A model generated the notes under the pieces. The model saw nothing but the letters and a program-made list of their open reading frames with translations, ran no database searches and had not been told where the DNA came from. A DNA stretch of 64,000 nt, from contig CAWFEX010000012.1 in assembly GCA_963814955.1 (NCBI GenBank), forward strand, positions 186,001 to 250,000, in the 5' to 3' direction. This DNA comes from DATCJA01 sp963814955. Its GTDB lineage: Bacteria; Acidobacteriota; Vicinamibacteria; Vicinamibacterales; UBA2999. Positions 31,350-41,405 of the stretch are shown here, piece by piece. Numbering within the stretch: the first letter of the stretch is position 1; every line of letters begins with the position of its first letter. The translations under genes and the position numbers were made by a program.

Positions 31350-33372
31350 GTGCGTTTTTCAGATCTTCGCGCCCTGTCGCGTCGCGACTGGGTCATCACC
31401 GCCGTCGGCGCCGCCGTCCTCGTGCTGCTGACGATGAGCGTCGTCTGGACGGGCCGCCATGCCTGGGCCGTCTATAAGCTGAACCGCGGTGTCGGCGACA
31501 CCGTCTTCTACGACGCCAACGACCGGCCCTGGTTCCGGCTTGACGAGCAGCGGCGCGACGTGCGTCTCGAGCAGATTTCCACGTTTTTCAAAGACGCAGT
31601 TATTGCGGTGGAGGACCATCGGTACTATCTCCACCCCGGCGTCGACCCGATCGCACTCACCAGGGCCACCTTTTACAACCTGCGATCCGCAACCGGCACG
31701 CAGGGCGGCAGCACGATTACGCAGCAGTTGGCGCGCACGCTGTTTCTGTCGAACTCGAAAACCTACGCGCGCAAGCTCCAGGAAGCGGCGCTCGCCGTCA
31801 TGCTCGAGATTTTCCTTTCCAAGAGGGAGATTCTCGAGCTCTATCTGAACCGCGTGTATCTCGGCGCCGGCATCTACGGTGTCGAGCCGATGTCGCAGAA
31901 AATGCTCGGCAAGCCGGCATCCGAGCTGACACTGGCCGAGGCCGCGCTCGTGGCGGGGATCATCCGGGCGCCGGCGTCATATTCGCCATGGAGCCATTTG
32001 GACGCCGCGCGGCGACGCAGCCATGTCGTGCTGCAGCGAATGAGGGAGGAAGGAAAGATCACCGGCGACCAGGAGCGGCAGGCACGCGTCGCGTCTCTGC
32101 GCATCCAGCCGCCGCCTGTCGTGACATCGGCACGACACGGATACGCGAAGGAATATCTGCGCCAGCAGTTCCGCTCCCTCTACGGCGGCGACAATCCGCC
32201 GGACTGGAAAGTGCGCACCACCTTCAACCCTGCGATCCAGGATGCCGCTGAAGCGGCGGTTCGCGACGGACTTCAGCGTCTTCGGTCGAAGGGGTTGCAG
32301 GCAGCGCTGGTTGCGATGGATCCACAGACCGGCGACCTGCTCGCCATGGTGGGCGGCTCCGATTTCGCATCGACGCCATTCAATCGCGCGGTGCGCAGCC
32401 GGCGGCAGCCCGGGTCCGCCTTCAAGCCATTCGTGTATGCGGCGGCACTCGAGCGCGGCTTGTCGCCCGTTTCGATGATCACCGGACTGCAGCAAGTGGC
32501 GGTCGAGGCGCCGAGCGGTGTGTGGATTCCGCGCGACGAGCGCGCGGCCGGGCGCACCGAGATGACGCTCCGTGCGGCGCTGCTGGAATCGAGCAATGCG
32601 GCGGCGGTCCTGCTGCAGCAGCAGGTGGGTAGCGGTCCGGTGCTGCGTCTTGCTGCGCGATCTTGGCGTGCACGACCAGCCTGACGTGCCGTCTCTCGCA
32701 CTCGGAAGCGGCCTGGTGACACCACTGGAGCTGACTGCGGCATACGCGGTGTTTCCAACGCTGGGATATCGTGTGCGGCCGCGCGGGATGGTGTCGATAC
32801 AGAATGCCGACGGAGAAGACGTGCATCGCGTGCACATCGAACGGGAGCGGATCCTTCCCGAGCCGATCGCGTTTCAGATGGTGTCGATGCTGGAGGACGT
32901 CATCGATCGAGGCACGGGCGCCGGTGCCCGCAGGGCTGGCGTTCGGGGCGCGATCGGCGGCAAAACGGGATCGACGAACGATTATCGAGATGCGTGGTTC
33001 GTTGGTTTTTCTTCTTCGGTGGTCGCCGGGGTGTGGGTCGGTTTCGATCAGCCGGAGAGGATTCGAGAGGGCGGATCCGGCGCGCGTGTGGCACTCCCTA
33101 TCTGGTCCGATTTCATGCGCCGCGTTGGTCGATGGCGCCCGGCCGAACCATTTACGCCACCTCCCGATCTGCGCACGGAGGAACTGTGTCAATTGTCATA
33201 TCAACGGGCTGTCGAAGGCTGCCCGGGTTATACCGAGTATTTCAAGGAAGGTGACGCTGTTCCGGCGCGGCTGTGTTCCATTCACCCGGGAACGCTGAAG
33301 CAGCGGGCGCAGCGTGTGCTACAGGGTTTCTTTACCGCGCTCGGCGAAGGATTGAAGGGCATCTTCCGCTGA
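31350..33372 (+). pseudogene. Class A penicillin-binding protein, broken by a +1 frameshift
   Basis: Full-length PBP1-type peptidoglycan synthase (673 aa if corrected). Residues 1-40 include a membrane anchor. The GT51 transglycosylase has EDHRYYLHPGVDP and GGSTITQQLARTLF. The transpeptidase has SxxK in PGSAFKPF, SxN in ESSNAAAV and KTG in IGGKTGSTND. One extra base near 32655 (after CGTCTTGCT) moves the reading frame; the first frame ends at 32684, before the KTG motif. All sequence on both sides is well conserved, so this is a sequencing error or a very recent lesion. The start is GTG 31350. Confidence 0.85.
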
Positions 33373-33460
33373 AACCGGTCAGCAGGGCCGGACGTATCAG
33401 GTATCATTGACGTCTTCCGGCACATCCACGTCACTCCCCAGTGACGTCATCCGATTCTCT

Positions 33461-34549
33461 ATGCGCCTACTCTCGTCGTTTGCCGCTTTTCTCATACCGA
33501 TCTCGCTGGCTGCCTGCGGTGGACAGGATCAACCGCAAGGAGGAGCTGGGGGACCGGGCGCGTTTCCGCCCACCGAAGTGAAGACGGTGACTCTCGAGCC
33601 TCGACCGTTGCCCCAGTCGTCTGAGTATGTCGCGACGATTCGATCACTACGCTCGACGACGGTCCAGCCACAGGTGGAAGGCATCGTCCGCGAAATTTTC
33701 GTCAGGTCGGGGGCTCGCGTCGGTCGAGGGCAGCCTCTTATTCAGATCGACCCCGACAAGCAGGTGGCGACGGTGACGGTGGCGGAATCACAGCGGCTGT
33801 CCCGCGAAGCCGACCTGGCGTTTGCCAAGCAGCAACTGGCCCGCATGCAGAAGCTGAACGAAGCGGGCGCGGTGAGTCTCGCCGAGCTCGAGGCGGCGGA
33901 AACGGCGTACAAGAACGCAGAGGCGCAGCTGGCCGCCGTGCAGTCTCAGATCAAAGAGAGCCAGGTGGAACTCCAGTATTACCGCGTCACGGCGCCAACA
34001 GCCGGCACGGTGGGCGACATTCCGATTCGTCAGGGCGATCGGGTCACGCAGTCGACGGTGATTACTACGATCGATCAGCCTGAAGGACTCGAAGTCTACG
34101 TGAACGTCCCGCTCGAACGGGCGAAGGACCTGAGACCAGGCCTGACAGTGGAGCTGCTCGACACCGGCGGACAGGTTATCGCGTCCAATGCGATTACATT
34201 CATCGCGCCCCGTGCAGATGACGCCACGCAAACGGTACTGGTAAAAGCGACGTTGCGGCAGATGCCGGCGACCATCCGCGTCATGCAGTACGTGCGCGCC
34301 CGCATCATCTGGAGCAACGAGCCGACGCTCGCGGTGCCAATCGTCGCCGTAACACGCGTGGCGGGCCAGCAGTTCGTCTACGTCGCCGAGCAGAGCGACA
34401 AGGGATTTGTCGCGCGGCAGAAACCGGTCACCCTTGGAGATGTGCTCGGCGAAGAGTACGTGGTCCGCGGTGGCCTCGAGCCCGGTGCGCGCGTCATTGT
34501 CTCGAACGTGCAGAAGCTCGGCGACGGCGCACCCGTGAAACCGTCATAA
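33461..34549 (+). CDS. RND efflux periplasmic adaptor lipoprotein (MexA/AcrA-like)
   Basis: The 362-aa membrane-fusion protein bridges the RND pump and the outer-membrane channel. Lipobox SLAAC (Cys about 18) anchors it to the inner membrane. Lipoyl/barrel-sandwich halves surround VQPQVEGIVREIFVRSGARV and YRVTAPTAGTVGDIPIRQGD, with an alpha-hairpin rich in Ala/Gln/Glu between. ATG 33461 gives a proper signal peptide. It is the first gene of a three-gene efflux operon. Two GACGTC-containing direct repeats lie upstream. Confidence 0.93.
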   Translation: MRLLSSFAAFLIPISLAACGGQDQPQGGAGGPGAFPPTEVKTVTLEPRPLPQSSEYVATIRSLRSTTVQPQVEGIVREIFVRSGARVGRGQPLIQIDPDKQVATVTVAESQRLSREADLAFAKQQLARMQKLNEAGAVSLAELEAAETAYKNAEAQLAAVQSQIKESQVELQYYRVTAPTAGTVGDIPIRQGDRVTQSTVITTIDQPEGLEVYVNVPLERAKDLRPGLTVELLDTGGQVIASNAITFIAPRADDATQTVLVKATLRQMPATIRVMQYVRARIIWSNEPTLAVPIVAVTRVAGQQFVYVAEQSDKGFVARQKPVTLGDVLGEEYVVRGGLEPGARVIVSNVQKLGDGAPVKPS

Positions 34550-34577
34550 CCGCCGAGTCCGTCCAAAGAGGATAGTC

Positions 34578-37500
34578 GTGTTCGTTGACACCTTCATTCG
34601 TCGTCCAATTCTCGCCACTGTCTGCTCGCTCGTGATCGTGCTGGCCGGCGCGCTGGCGATCCCGTCCATGCCGATTGGCCAGTATCCGGACGTGGCGCCA
34701 CCGACCGTGAGTGTGATCGCGGTCTACACGGGCGCCAACGCCGAAACGGTTGAAACGGCGGTTACGACGCCCCTCGAACAGGCTATTAACGGGGTCGAGG
34801 GCATGCTCTACATGTCCTCGTCCAGCACCAACAGCGGCGTCAGCCAGATCACGGTGACCTTCGACGTCACCCGCGATCAGGACATTGCCGCCGTCGACGT
34901 ACAGAACCGTGTCAACCAGGCGCTTGGACGCCTGCCCGGTGAAGTACGGCAAACGGGTGTCACGGTTCAGAAGTCGGCCAACAACTTCATCGTCGCCGTG
35001 GGCGTGTATTCCGAAAAGGGTGTGTACGACTCGCTGTTCATGTCGAACTACCTCGATGTGTACGTCAAGGACGCGCTCAAGCGCGTTCCCGGTGTGGCCG
35101 ACGTCATCATCTTCGGCGAGCGGAAGTACTCGATGCGCCTCTGGCTCGATCCGCTGCGCCTTGCGGCGCGGCGGCTCACGGCGGGCGACGTCGTGAACGC
35201 CTTGCGCGAACAGAACGTCAACGTCGCAGCCGGCAGCGTTGGCGACGCGCCGGCAAGGACCGGCCAGACGTATCAAATGAGCGTTCGCGCCGCCGGACGG
35301 CTGCGCGAGGCAGCGGAGTTCGACAACATCATCATCAAATCCGGGCAGGATGGGTCGCTCGTCCGGCTTCGCGACGTCGGCGCCGCTGAGCTCGGCGCCG
35401 AAACCTACTCGTCAACGCTGCGGTTTCAAGGCTTCGATGCGCTCGGCTTCGCGGTCGTCGGACTTCCCACCGCCAACGCACTCGATGTTCGCGATGGCGT
35501 CGAGGCGGAGCTCCTGCGTCTGAGCCGGTCCTTTCCGCCGGGCCTGCAGTATGCAGTTGCCTTTGACACCACCACAGTCGTACGGGAGTCGATCCGTGAA
35601 GTGGTGCAGACCCTTCTCGAGGCGGTTGTCCTCGTCGTTCTCGTGATCTTCGTCTTCCTCCAGAGCTGGCGCGCCACCCTGATTCCGGCCCTCACCATGC
35701 CGGTGTCGCTGATCGGAGCGTTCGCGTTCGTGCACCTGCTCGGGTTTTCGATTAACACGCTGACGCTCTTCGCTATCGTGCTGGCGACAGGCATCGTCGT
35801 CGACGATGCGATTGTGGTGATCGAGAACATCGAGCGCCATCTTCAGGAACACCGGAAAGGACCTCACGAAGCCGCCTCGGACGCGATGCGAGAGGTCTTC
35901 GGTGCGGTGATCGCCACGGCGCTCGTGTTGATCGCGGTATTCGTTCCCGTTGCATTTTTCCCAGGCACGACCGGACGGTTGTATCAGCAGTTTGCTCTCA
36001 CAATCGCGTTTGCCGTCGCCATCTCCGCATTCAACGCGATAACCCTGACGCCGGCGCTGTCCGCTCTTCTGCTCAAGCACGGGGAGCTCGGCCGCGGGCG
36101 AATCTTCGGCGCGATCGAGGCCACGATTGTGGGTGGCACGCGGTTATACGTGCGGCTGATTCGAGGATTGGTGCGTGTCCGGTGGGCCGTTGCGCTGGTC
36201 TTCGTGGCGCTGCTCGGCGCCACCTATCTCGTATACACGCGCGTGCCGCAGGCGTTTCTTCCCGAGCAGGACGCCGGGTGGTTCATGACGCTCGTCCAGG
36301 CGCCGGCAGGGGCATCACTCGAGTACACCAGCAGCGCGATGCGGGAAGCTGAAAAGGTGTTGATGACCACGCCCGAAGTGGAGTCGGTCTTCTCAGTGGG
36401 CGGCTTCAGCTTCACGGGGGCGGCGTCGAATACGGGCATGATCTTCACCCTGCTGAAGCCGTTCGAGGCACGGGAGGGCGACGAGCACCGCCTGCAGGGG
36501 CTGCTCCCGCGGCTGCAGGGGCCGCTGTTCGGGATCCAGAGCGCGATGGTGATCTCGTTCGCGCCGCCCGCAATCTTTGGTCTCGGCGCGTTCGGCGGCT
36601 TCGAGATGCAGGTGCTCGATCAGACCGGCAGCGGCGACATCCAGGCGCTGGCCAGCGGCACGCAGAACCTGATTGGCGCTTCGCGACAGTCGCCGCTCGT
36701 CAGCGGGTTGTTCAGCGGATTCACCGCGAACGATCCACAGCTGGCGGTGGACATCGATCGCGAAAAGGCACGGAGCCTGGGTCTGCCAATCAGCGAGATC
36801 ACAAGCGCGATGCAGATCTATCTCGGCTCGGCCTATGTGAACGATTTCGACTTCAACAACCGCGCCTACCGCGTGTATGTGCAGGCGGATCGTGCATACA
36901 GGTCGGACCCCAAGGACCTCGGCCAGTACTACGCGCGAACGGAGCGCGGTGAGATGGTGCCGCTCACGAATGTCGTGAGCGTGCGTGAGACGACGGGGCC
37001 GCAGGTCATCAACCACTTCAATCTGTTCCGGTCAACGACGATCAATGGAGCAGCGGCGCCGGGATTCAGCTCGGGGCAGGCGATTGAAGAGATGCAGAGG
37101 CTCGCGGAGTCCTCGCTGCCGCAGGGCTTCGGCTACGCCTGGTCAGGTATTTCATTCGAGGAAGTTCAGGCCGGCGGACAATCTGCCGCCATTTTCGGCA
37201 TCGGCCTGCTGCTCGTGTATCTGACGCTGGCGGCTCAGTACGAATCGCTGATCCTGCCGTTCATCGTCCTCCTGGGCGTGCCGCTCGCGGTGCTCGGGGC
37301 CTTGTCGGCGCAGTGGGCGCGTGGACTGCAGAACGATCTGTATTGCCAGATCGGTCTCGTCCTCCTGATCGGTCTGGCCGCAAAGAACGCGATCCTGATT
37401 GTCGAATTCGCCGAACAGCTGCGAGCGAAGGGTCTGTCGATCGTCGACGCCGCCATCGAAGCGGCGCGCATCCGTCTCCGGCCGATCCTGATGACGTCGC

Positions 37501-37703
37501 TGGCGTTCATCCTGGGCGTCATGCCGCTCGTGTTTGCGACCGGCGCAGGGCAGGAGGGGCGCAACTCGGTGGGCACGGCCGTGGCGGGCGGGATGATGTT
37601 TGCGACCTTCCTCAACGTGATCTTCATTCCGATCTTGTACGTGCTGGTCCGCACGTTGATTCCCGGCGGCCGCCGCGAATCCCAGGTAACGACCCATGCT
37701 TGA
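34578..37703 (+). CDS. RND efflux transporter (MexB/AcrB-like, HAE1 family)
   Basis: This 1041-aa inner-membrane proton-driven pump exports drugs or other amphiphiles. It opens with MFVDTFIRRPILATVCSLVI. The proton-relay Asp pair lies in ATGIVVDDAIVVIENIERHL. Twelve transmembrane helices and two large periplasmic loops fit the usual pattern. The start is GTG 34578, after GAGGATAG. Its last eight bases overlap the channel gene. The substrate is unknown. Confidence 0.95.
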   Translation: MFVDTFIRRPILATVCSLVIVLAGALAIPSMPIGQYPDVAPPTVSVIAVYTGANAETVETAVTTPLEQAINGVEGMLYMSSSSTNSGVSQITVTFDVTRDQDIAAVDVQNRVNQALGRLPGEVRQTGVTVQKSANNFIVAVGVYSEKGVYDSLFMSNYLDVYVKDALKRVPGVADVIIFGERKYSMRLWLDPLRLAARRLTAGDVVNALREQNVNVAAGSVGDAPARTGQTYQMSVRAAGRLREAAEFDNIIIKSGQDGSLVRLRDVGAAELGAETYSSTLRFQGFDALGFAVVGLPTANALDVRDGVEAELLRLSRSFPPGLQYAVAFDTTTVVRESIREVVQTLLEAVVLVVLVIFVFLQSWRATLIPALTMPVSLIGAFAFVHLLGFSINTLTLFAIVLATGIVVDDAIVVIENIERHLQEHRKGPHEAASDAMREVFGAVIATALVLIAVFVPVAFFPGTTGRLYQQFALTIAFAVAISAFNAITLTPALSALLLKHGELGRGRIFGAIEATIVGGTRLYVRLIRGLVRVRWAVALVFVALLGATYLVYTRVPQAFLPEQDAGWFMTLVQAPAGASLEYTSSAMREAEKVLMTTPEVESVFSVGGFSFTGAASNTGMIFTLLKPFEAREGDEHRLQGLLPRLQGPLFGIQSAMVISFAPPAIFGLGAFGGFEMQVLDQTGSGDIQALASGTQNLIGASRQSPLVSGLFSGFTANDPQLAVDIDREKARSLGLPISEITSAMQIYLGSAYVNDFDFNNRAYRVYVQADRAYRSDPKDLGQYYARTERGEMVPLTNVVSVRETTGPQVINHFNLFRSTTINGAAAPGFSSGQAIEEMQRLAESSLPQGFGYAWSGISFEEVQAGGQSAAIFGIGLLLVYLTLAAQYESLILPFIVLLGVPLAVLGALSAQWARGLQNDLYCQIGLVLLIGLAAKNAILIVEFAEQLRAKGLSIVDAAIEAARIRLRPILMTSLAFILGVMPLVFATGAGQEGRNSVGTAVAGGMMFATFLNVIFIPILYVLVRTLIPGGRRESQVTTHA

Positions 37704-38964
37704 GCTACGCGCCGCGCTGTTGGCAGTCGCCTTCGCTTCGTTGAGCCCGGTGGTGTACGGCCAGGCGATCGAGCAGGTAACCTTCGAAGACGCTGTCCGC
37801 CGCGCGATTACCAATCACCCGACGGTTCAGATGGCGGCCGCCGATATCCTTCGCGCCCAGGCTGTCGAACAACAGGTGCGTTCCCAGTCGCTGCCGTCGA
37901 TAGGTGCGTTCATCACGACAAACGTCATCGATCCCGTGACCAGATTCAGCGGCAGCGCAATTTCGCCACGGACGCAGACAGTGACCACCGCCGACGTTGC
38001 TGTACCTCTCATCGTGCCGGTGAGATGGGCGGAACGGAACCAGGCGGAAGACCAGGTATTCGTCTCACAGCGAGGCGTCGAAGATGCGCGGCGGCAAATA
38101 GGCATTGCGGCAGGCGAGGCGTACCTCGCCGTCATCGCCCAGCTGCAGGTGCTGGAGCTGAACGAACGCGCGCGTGACAACGCGCGCGCGCACTTCGAAT
38201 ACGCCAACCAGCGTTTTCAGGGGGGCATCGGCAGCCGTCTGAATGCCGTTCGTGCCGAGCAGGAGTTGTCGGCCAACGAATCGCGTGTCGAAGGGGCCCG
38301 GCTGTTGGTGAGGCGGGCGCAGGAAGCGCTTGGTGTGCTCATCGCGGCCGACGGCCCTGTGACGATAGCCGCCGAACCAACGCTCGATGTGCCGCCCGAG
38401 ACGGTACCAGACGCGGAGCTGATTTCCGACCGCGAGGACCTTCGCCTGATTCAGGCACGCGAATCGGCCGCTCAGCGACGCGCCGCTGACGCCTGGAAAG
38501 AGTATCTACCGTCGGTGACGGCGCTGTTCACGCCGCAAATGCTGACCCCAACAGGTCTGTTCGCGAACTCGCGTTCGTGGCGCGGGGCTGTTCTGTTCAG
38601 TGTGCCGCTGTTCGATTCGGGCCAGCGCCGAGGTCAAGCCCGGGAACGGCTGGCACTGCTCGATGTCGTTCGCGCCGAGCGCGCCGAAGCCGTACGTCAG
38701 GCGAGCTCCGAAGTCCGCACCGCCCGGGAAGCCGTGGCCACCTCCGAGCGTGCGCTCATGCATGCGCAGCGCGCCTCGGAACAAGCGAACGAGGTCGTCA
38801 GAATCACGGACATTGCTTTCAGGGAAGGTGCGAACACCAATATCGAAGTGATCGACGCGCAACGGCAGGCACGCGATGCGGAAACCGCCGTGGCGATTGC
38901 CGCACATTCATTGCGCCACGCTCGGCTGGAGCTGCTGGCTGCGTCGGGGCGGTTCCCGCAGTAA
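37696..38964 (+). CDS. TolC-family outer-membrane efflux channel
   Basis: This is a 422-aa protein with a signal peptide (1-22, ending VVYGQA). Two OEP repeats have long Ala/Arg/Glu-rich helices that form the periplasmic tunnel (for example RAEQELSANESRVEGARLLV, and a matching segment near the C-terminus). No lipobox is seen, so it is TolC-like rather than OprM-like in anchoring. It completes the tripartite pump. Confidence 0.9.
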   Translation: MLELRAALLAVAFASLSPVVYGQAIEQVTFEDAVRRAITNHPTVQMAAADILRAQAVEQQVRSQSLPSIGAFITTNVIDPVTRFSGSAISPRTQTVTTADVAVPLIVPVRWAERNQAEDQVFVSQRGVEDARRQIGIAAGEAYLAVIAQLQVLELNERARDNARAHFEYANQRFQGGIGSRLNAVRAEQELSANESRVEGARLLVRRAQEALGVLIAADGPVTIAAEPTLDVPPETVPDAELISDREDLRLIQARESAAQRRAADAWKEYLPSVTALFTPQMLTPTGLFANSRSWRGAVLFSVPLFDSGQRRGQARERLALLDVVRAERAEAVRQASSEVRTAREAVATSERALMHAQRASEQANEVVRITDIAFREGANTNIEVIDAQRQARDAETAVAIAAHSLRHARLELLAASGRFPQ

Positions 38965-38987
38965 GAAGAGCGGGAACCGCGCGCCGG

Positions 38988-39260
38988 TTACTCTTTGATG
39001 ACCGTCGTGCCGCCTCCTCTCATGGCGAGTGCGACGATCACGACGAGAAGCAGAAGCGCAACGACACCGATTCCAATCCACAGCGAATTGGCCCACCACG
39101 CGCTTCCGCCGTCAACGTCGATGTCGATTGAATCCTGACCGGGCTGCTGTTCCATCACGAATGCGTAGCCGCTGTCGATGGCCGCCGCAAGCGCCGGCGT
39201 CGTGACACCGCTCACCATTCCAAGGCCGAGCAGTGCGAGCACAACGATCACAAAACGCAT
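38988..39260 (-). CDS. Small exported membrane protein (90 aa)
   Basis: This small protein has an N-terminal signal-like segment (MRFVIVVLALLGLGMVSG), an acidic loop with SIDIDVDGG, and a C-terminal transmembrane helix (WIGIGVVALLLLVVIVALAM) ending in a short polar tail. Another ATG at 39275 would add five residues. It is 26 bases downstream of the M48 protease gene on the same strand. I do not recognise the family. Confidence 0.6.
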   Translation of the reverse strand: MRFVIVVLALLGLGMVSGVTTPALAAAIDSGYAFVMEQQPGQDSIDIDVDGGSAWWANSLWIGIGVVALLLLVVIVALAMRGGGTTVIKE

Positions 39261-39286
39261 TGGAACGTGCCCCATTTCGTTGCCGG

Positions 39287-40693
39287 CTATCGATCCGCGA
39301 TTTGAAGCGTGTCTCTCACTCGCTGAAAGGCCCGCTCATACGTGGCCGCCTCGGTCTGAGGGGCGACGCCAATCAGGTAAAGAATCGTTCCATCGCGGAG
39401 TTGTGCCGTCGAGAGGTTGACGTATTCCCGCTGACCCGTGACTTCGGACACGTTGGCGAGCGGCGTGGACAGACCCTGCCGGCCGCCGATGCTGACCCGG
39501 CGTGTACTCCCGGCGCGCTCCAGCTGCGGATTGGTCCGGGCAAAGTTGTCGAGGAGCTGTTGACTGTCGCGCTGCAGATTTCCGCTGCCACCGGTCGCGA
39601 CGCCGATCTCGATGCCATGGGTAAAGGCGGTTTCACTATTGCCTGAAAGGAAGCCACCCTCCGGCGCGTAGGTGACGCCACCGCCGCCGGTGTTGACCTG
39701 CTCCCAGTTCGCCGGGACGCTCACGCGCAGGAAATTCGACGGAGTGTAGGTTCTGAATCGCGTCGAAGGCGGCTCGACATTCACCGCTCGTCCGGTAGTG
39801 CCGACGGAGCGGGTGCGAGCCTGCCCCTGCGCGATCTGTTCGGCGGTGTACGCCGGCGACATCCCCCGCAGGCGCGACTGGATCGACGCAAACTGGCCAG
39901 TGTCTGCGTTTCCCTGCACCCGCAGCATCGACGCTTCCTGAGTGATCGCGTTCGAGCGGTTGCCCGGATCCGGATGGCTGCTCAGCCACTCGGGTCCGCT
40001 GCGGCCGCCTTCGGCCTGGATCGTCTGGAACATGCTCGCCATCGCGCGCGGGTTGTATCCGGCGCGCGCCATGATCTGCGCGCCGAGGAGGTCGGCCTGC
40101 CGCTCGTATTCGCGGCCGTACTTGAGGAAGTAGGCGCCCAGTCCGAACTGTGTGCCTTGTGCAATGACCGAACCCGCCGTGCCGCCGACGATGGCCCCGA
40201 GAATCTGGCCTGCGACCGCGCCAATCTGGAACTTTTGTCCCTTCGTTGCCTGCGCGGTGCCATGTCGAAGCGCAACGTGCGAGATCTCGTGCGCCATGAC
40301 GCCGGCCATTTCAGCCTCGTTCTTCGAGGCCTCGATCATGCCGCGGTTGAGAAACATGGGACCACCGGGCAACGCGAACGCGTTGATCTCCTTCTGGTTC
40401 ACGACATCGAACGTGTAGCGGAATTCGGCGTGACGGAACTCGGGTGGAATTCCCTTCACCAGATTTTCCCCGACGCGCTCGACGTAGTCCTTCACGCGGC
40501 CGTCGTTCAGCATCGGCAGCTGCTTGCGCGCTTCCGCGGAAGCCTCCTGGCCGAGCTCGACGTCCTGCTGCACGGAGTATTTGTTCGGATCAGGAGTGAT
40601 CCTGGTCTGGGCATCGGAACTGGCGATGCCGATCGTGACGAGCAGCGCCAGCACCACCCTAATGTACTGAAGAGGGGACAGTGCTCGAGTCAT
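39287..40693 (-). CDS. M48-family zinc metalloprotease, exported
   Basis: This 468-aa protein has an N-terminal signal peptide (to about SSDAQ). The peptidase has HEISH in MAHEISHVALRHGTA (about 135) and the third ligand in YGREYERQADLLGAQIM. Residues 215-260 keep the short GPEWLSSHPDPGNRS motif of BepA/YfgC-like proteases, which act in outer-membrane protein quality control. The C-terminal 180 residues form an extra domain that I do not recognise. It lies 97 bases downstream of a beta-barrel gene. Confidence 0.9.
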   Translation of the reverse strand: MTRALSPLQYIRVVLALLVTIGIASSDAQTRITPDPNKYSVQQDVELGQEASAEARKQLPMLNDGRVKDYVERVGENLVKGIPPEFRHAEFRYTFDVVNQKEINAFALPGGPMFLNRGMIEASKNEAEMAGVMAHEISHVALRHGTAQATKGQKFQIGAVAGQILGAIVGGTAGSVIAQGTQFGLGAYFLKYGREYERQADLLGAQIMARAGYNPRAMASMFQTIQAEGGRSGPEWLSSHPDPGNRSNAITQEASMLRVQGNADTGQFASIQSRLRGMSPAYTAEQIAQGQARTRSVGTTGRAVNVEPPSTRFRTYTPSNFLRVSVPANWEQVNTGGGGVTYAPEGGFLSGNSETAFTHGIEIGVATGGSGNLQRDSQQLLDNFARTNPQLERAGSTRRVSIGGRQGLSTPLANVSEVTGQREYVNLSTAQLRDGTILYLIGVAPQTEAATYERAFQRVRDTLQIADR

Positions 40694-40790
40694 GCACGTT
40701 ACTAGTGCAAGGGTCCAACCAATCCGGGCTCTGCCGCAGGTAACTGCATGGAAAGGCTCCTCGAGGTTCGCGTGTGCGGATCTGATCCAA

Positions 40791-41405
40791 TTAGCGAAGC
40801 ACGATACCCACTGTGGCGCGCCAGAAGCTCAAGCGTGACACACCGGGTTGGGCAAGTGGTCCGTCGGCGCCGCTGGCCGCCTTGATGTACCGGAGATCGA
40901 AGCGCAGACCTGTACGGTCCGTTACGAATCCGATGGCGCCGCCCCCGAGGTCGACGGCCAGAAGGTTCTCGTCAACCGGGAAGAGGCCTGCCGCATGTTT
41001 GCTCCTCGCCTGCATCAGGCCCAGTCCGCCGACCACGTACGGCCGGAGCGACTCGCGAGTGATCGCGAGCGGAACAGCGAGGATCACATTGCCCGTGATC
41101 GTCGTGACGCGGCTCGTCAGCACGAGGCCGAGCGGGTCGTCGCCCTGAAAGAAGCCGGGTGTGTGGCCGACCTCCGCCTCGATGCCGAGAAGCGAATCGC
41201 TCAGAAGAGCAACCGCCGCGCCGAGTGTGAACTTCCGGCCTGCGCCCTCTTCGAACACGAGCAGCGTTGTCTCCGGCGCAAATGAACCTCCGGCGAACGG
41301 CGTGATGAGCCACTCGGCTCGGGCCGGATTCGGCGCCGCGACGATGACGAGCCAGAAAAATACCGTCAGCAATGCGCCGTGCGCCGCTGGCCGGCACCCG
41401 ATCAT
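40791..41405 (-). CDS. Predicted outer-membrane beta-barrel protein (204 aa)
   Basis: A signal peptide (to about NPARA) is followed by alternating amphipathic strands and ends in the C-terminal signature SRLSFWRATVGIVLR typical of barrel proteins. Strands such as LITPFAGGSFAPE and LGIEAEVGHTPGFF suggest an eight-stranded OmpA/OmpW-like barrel. The ATG overlaps the stop of the upstream gene in TGATG. Confidence 0.7.
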   Translation of the reverse strand: MIGCRPAAHGALLTVFFWLVIVAAPNPARAEWLITPFAGGSFAPETTLLVFEEGAGRKFTLGAAVALLSDSLLGIEAEVGHTPGFFQGDDPLGLVLTSRVTTITGNVILAVPLAITRESLRPYVVGGLGLMQARSKHAAGLFPVDENLLAVDLGGGAIGFVTDRTGLRFDLRYIKAASGADGPLAQPGVSRLSFWRATVGIVLR

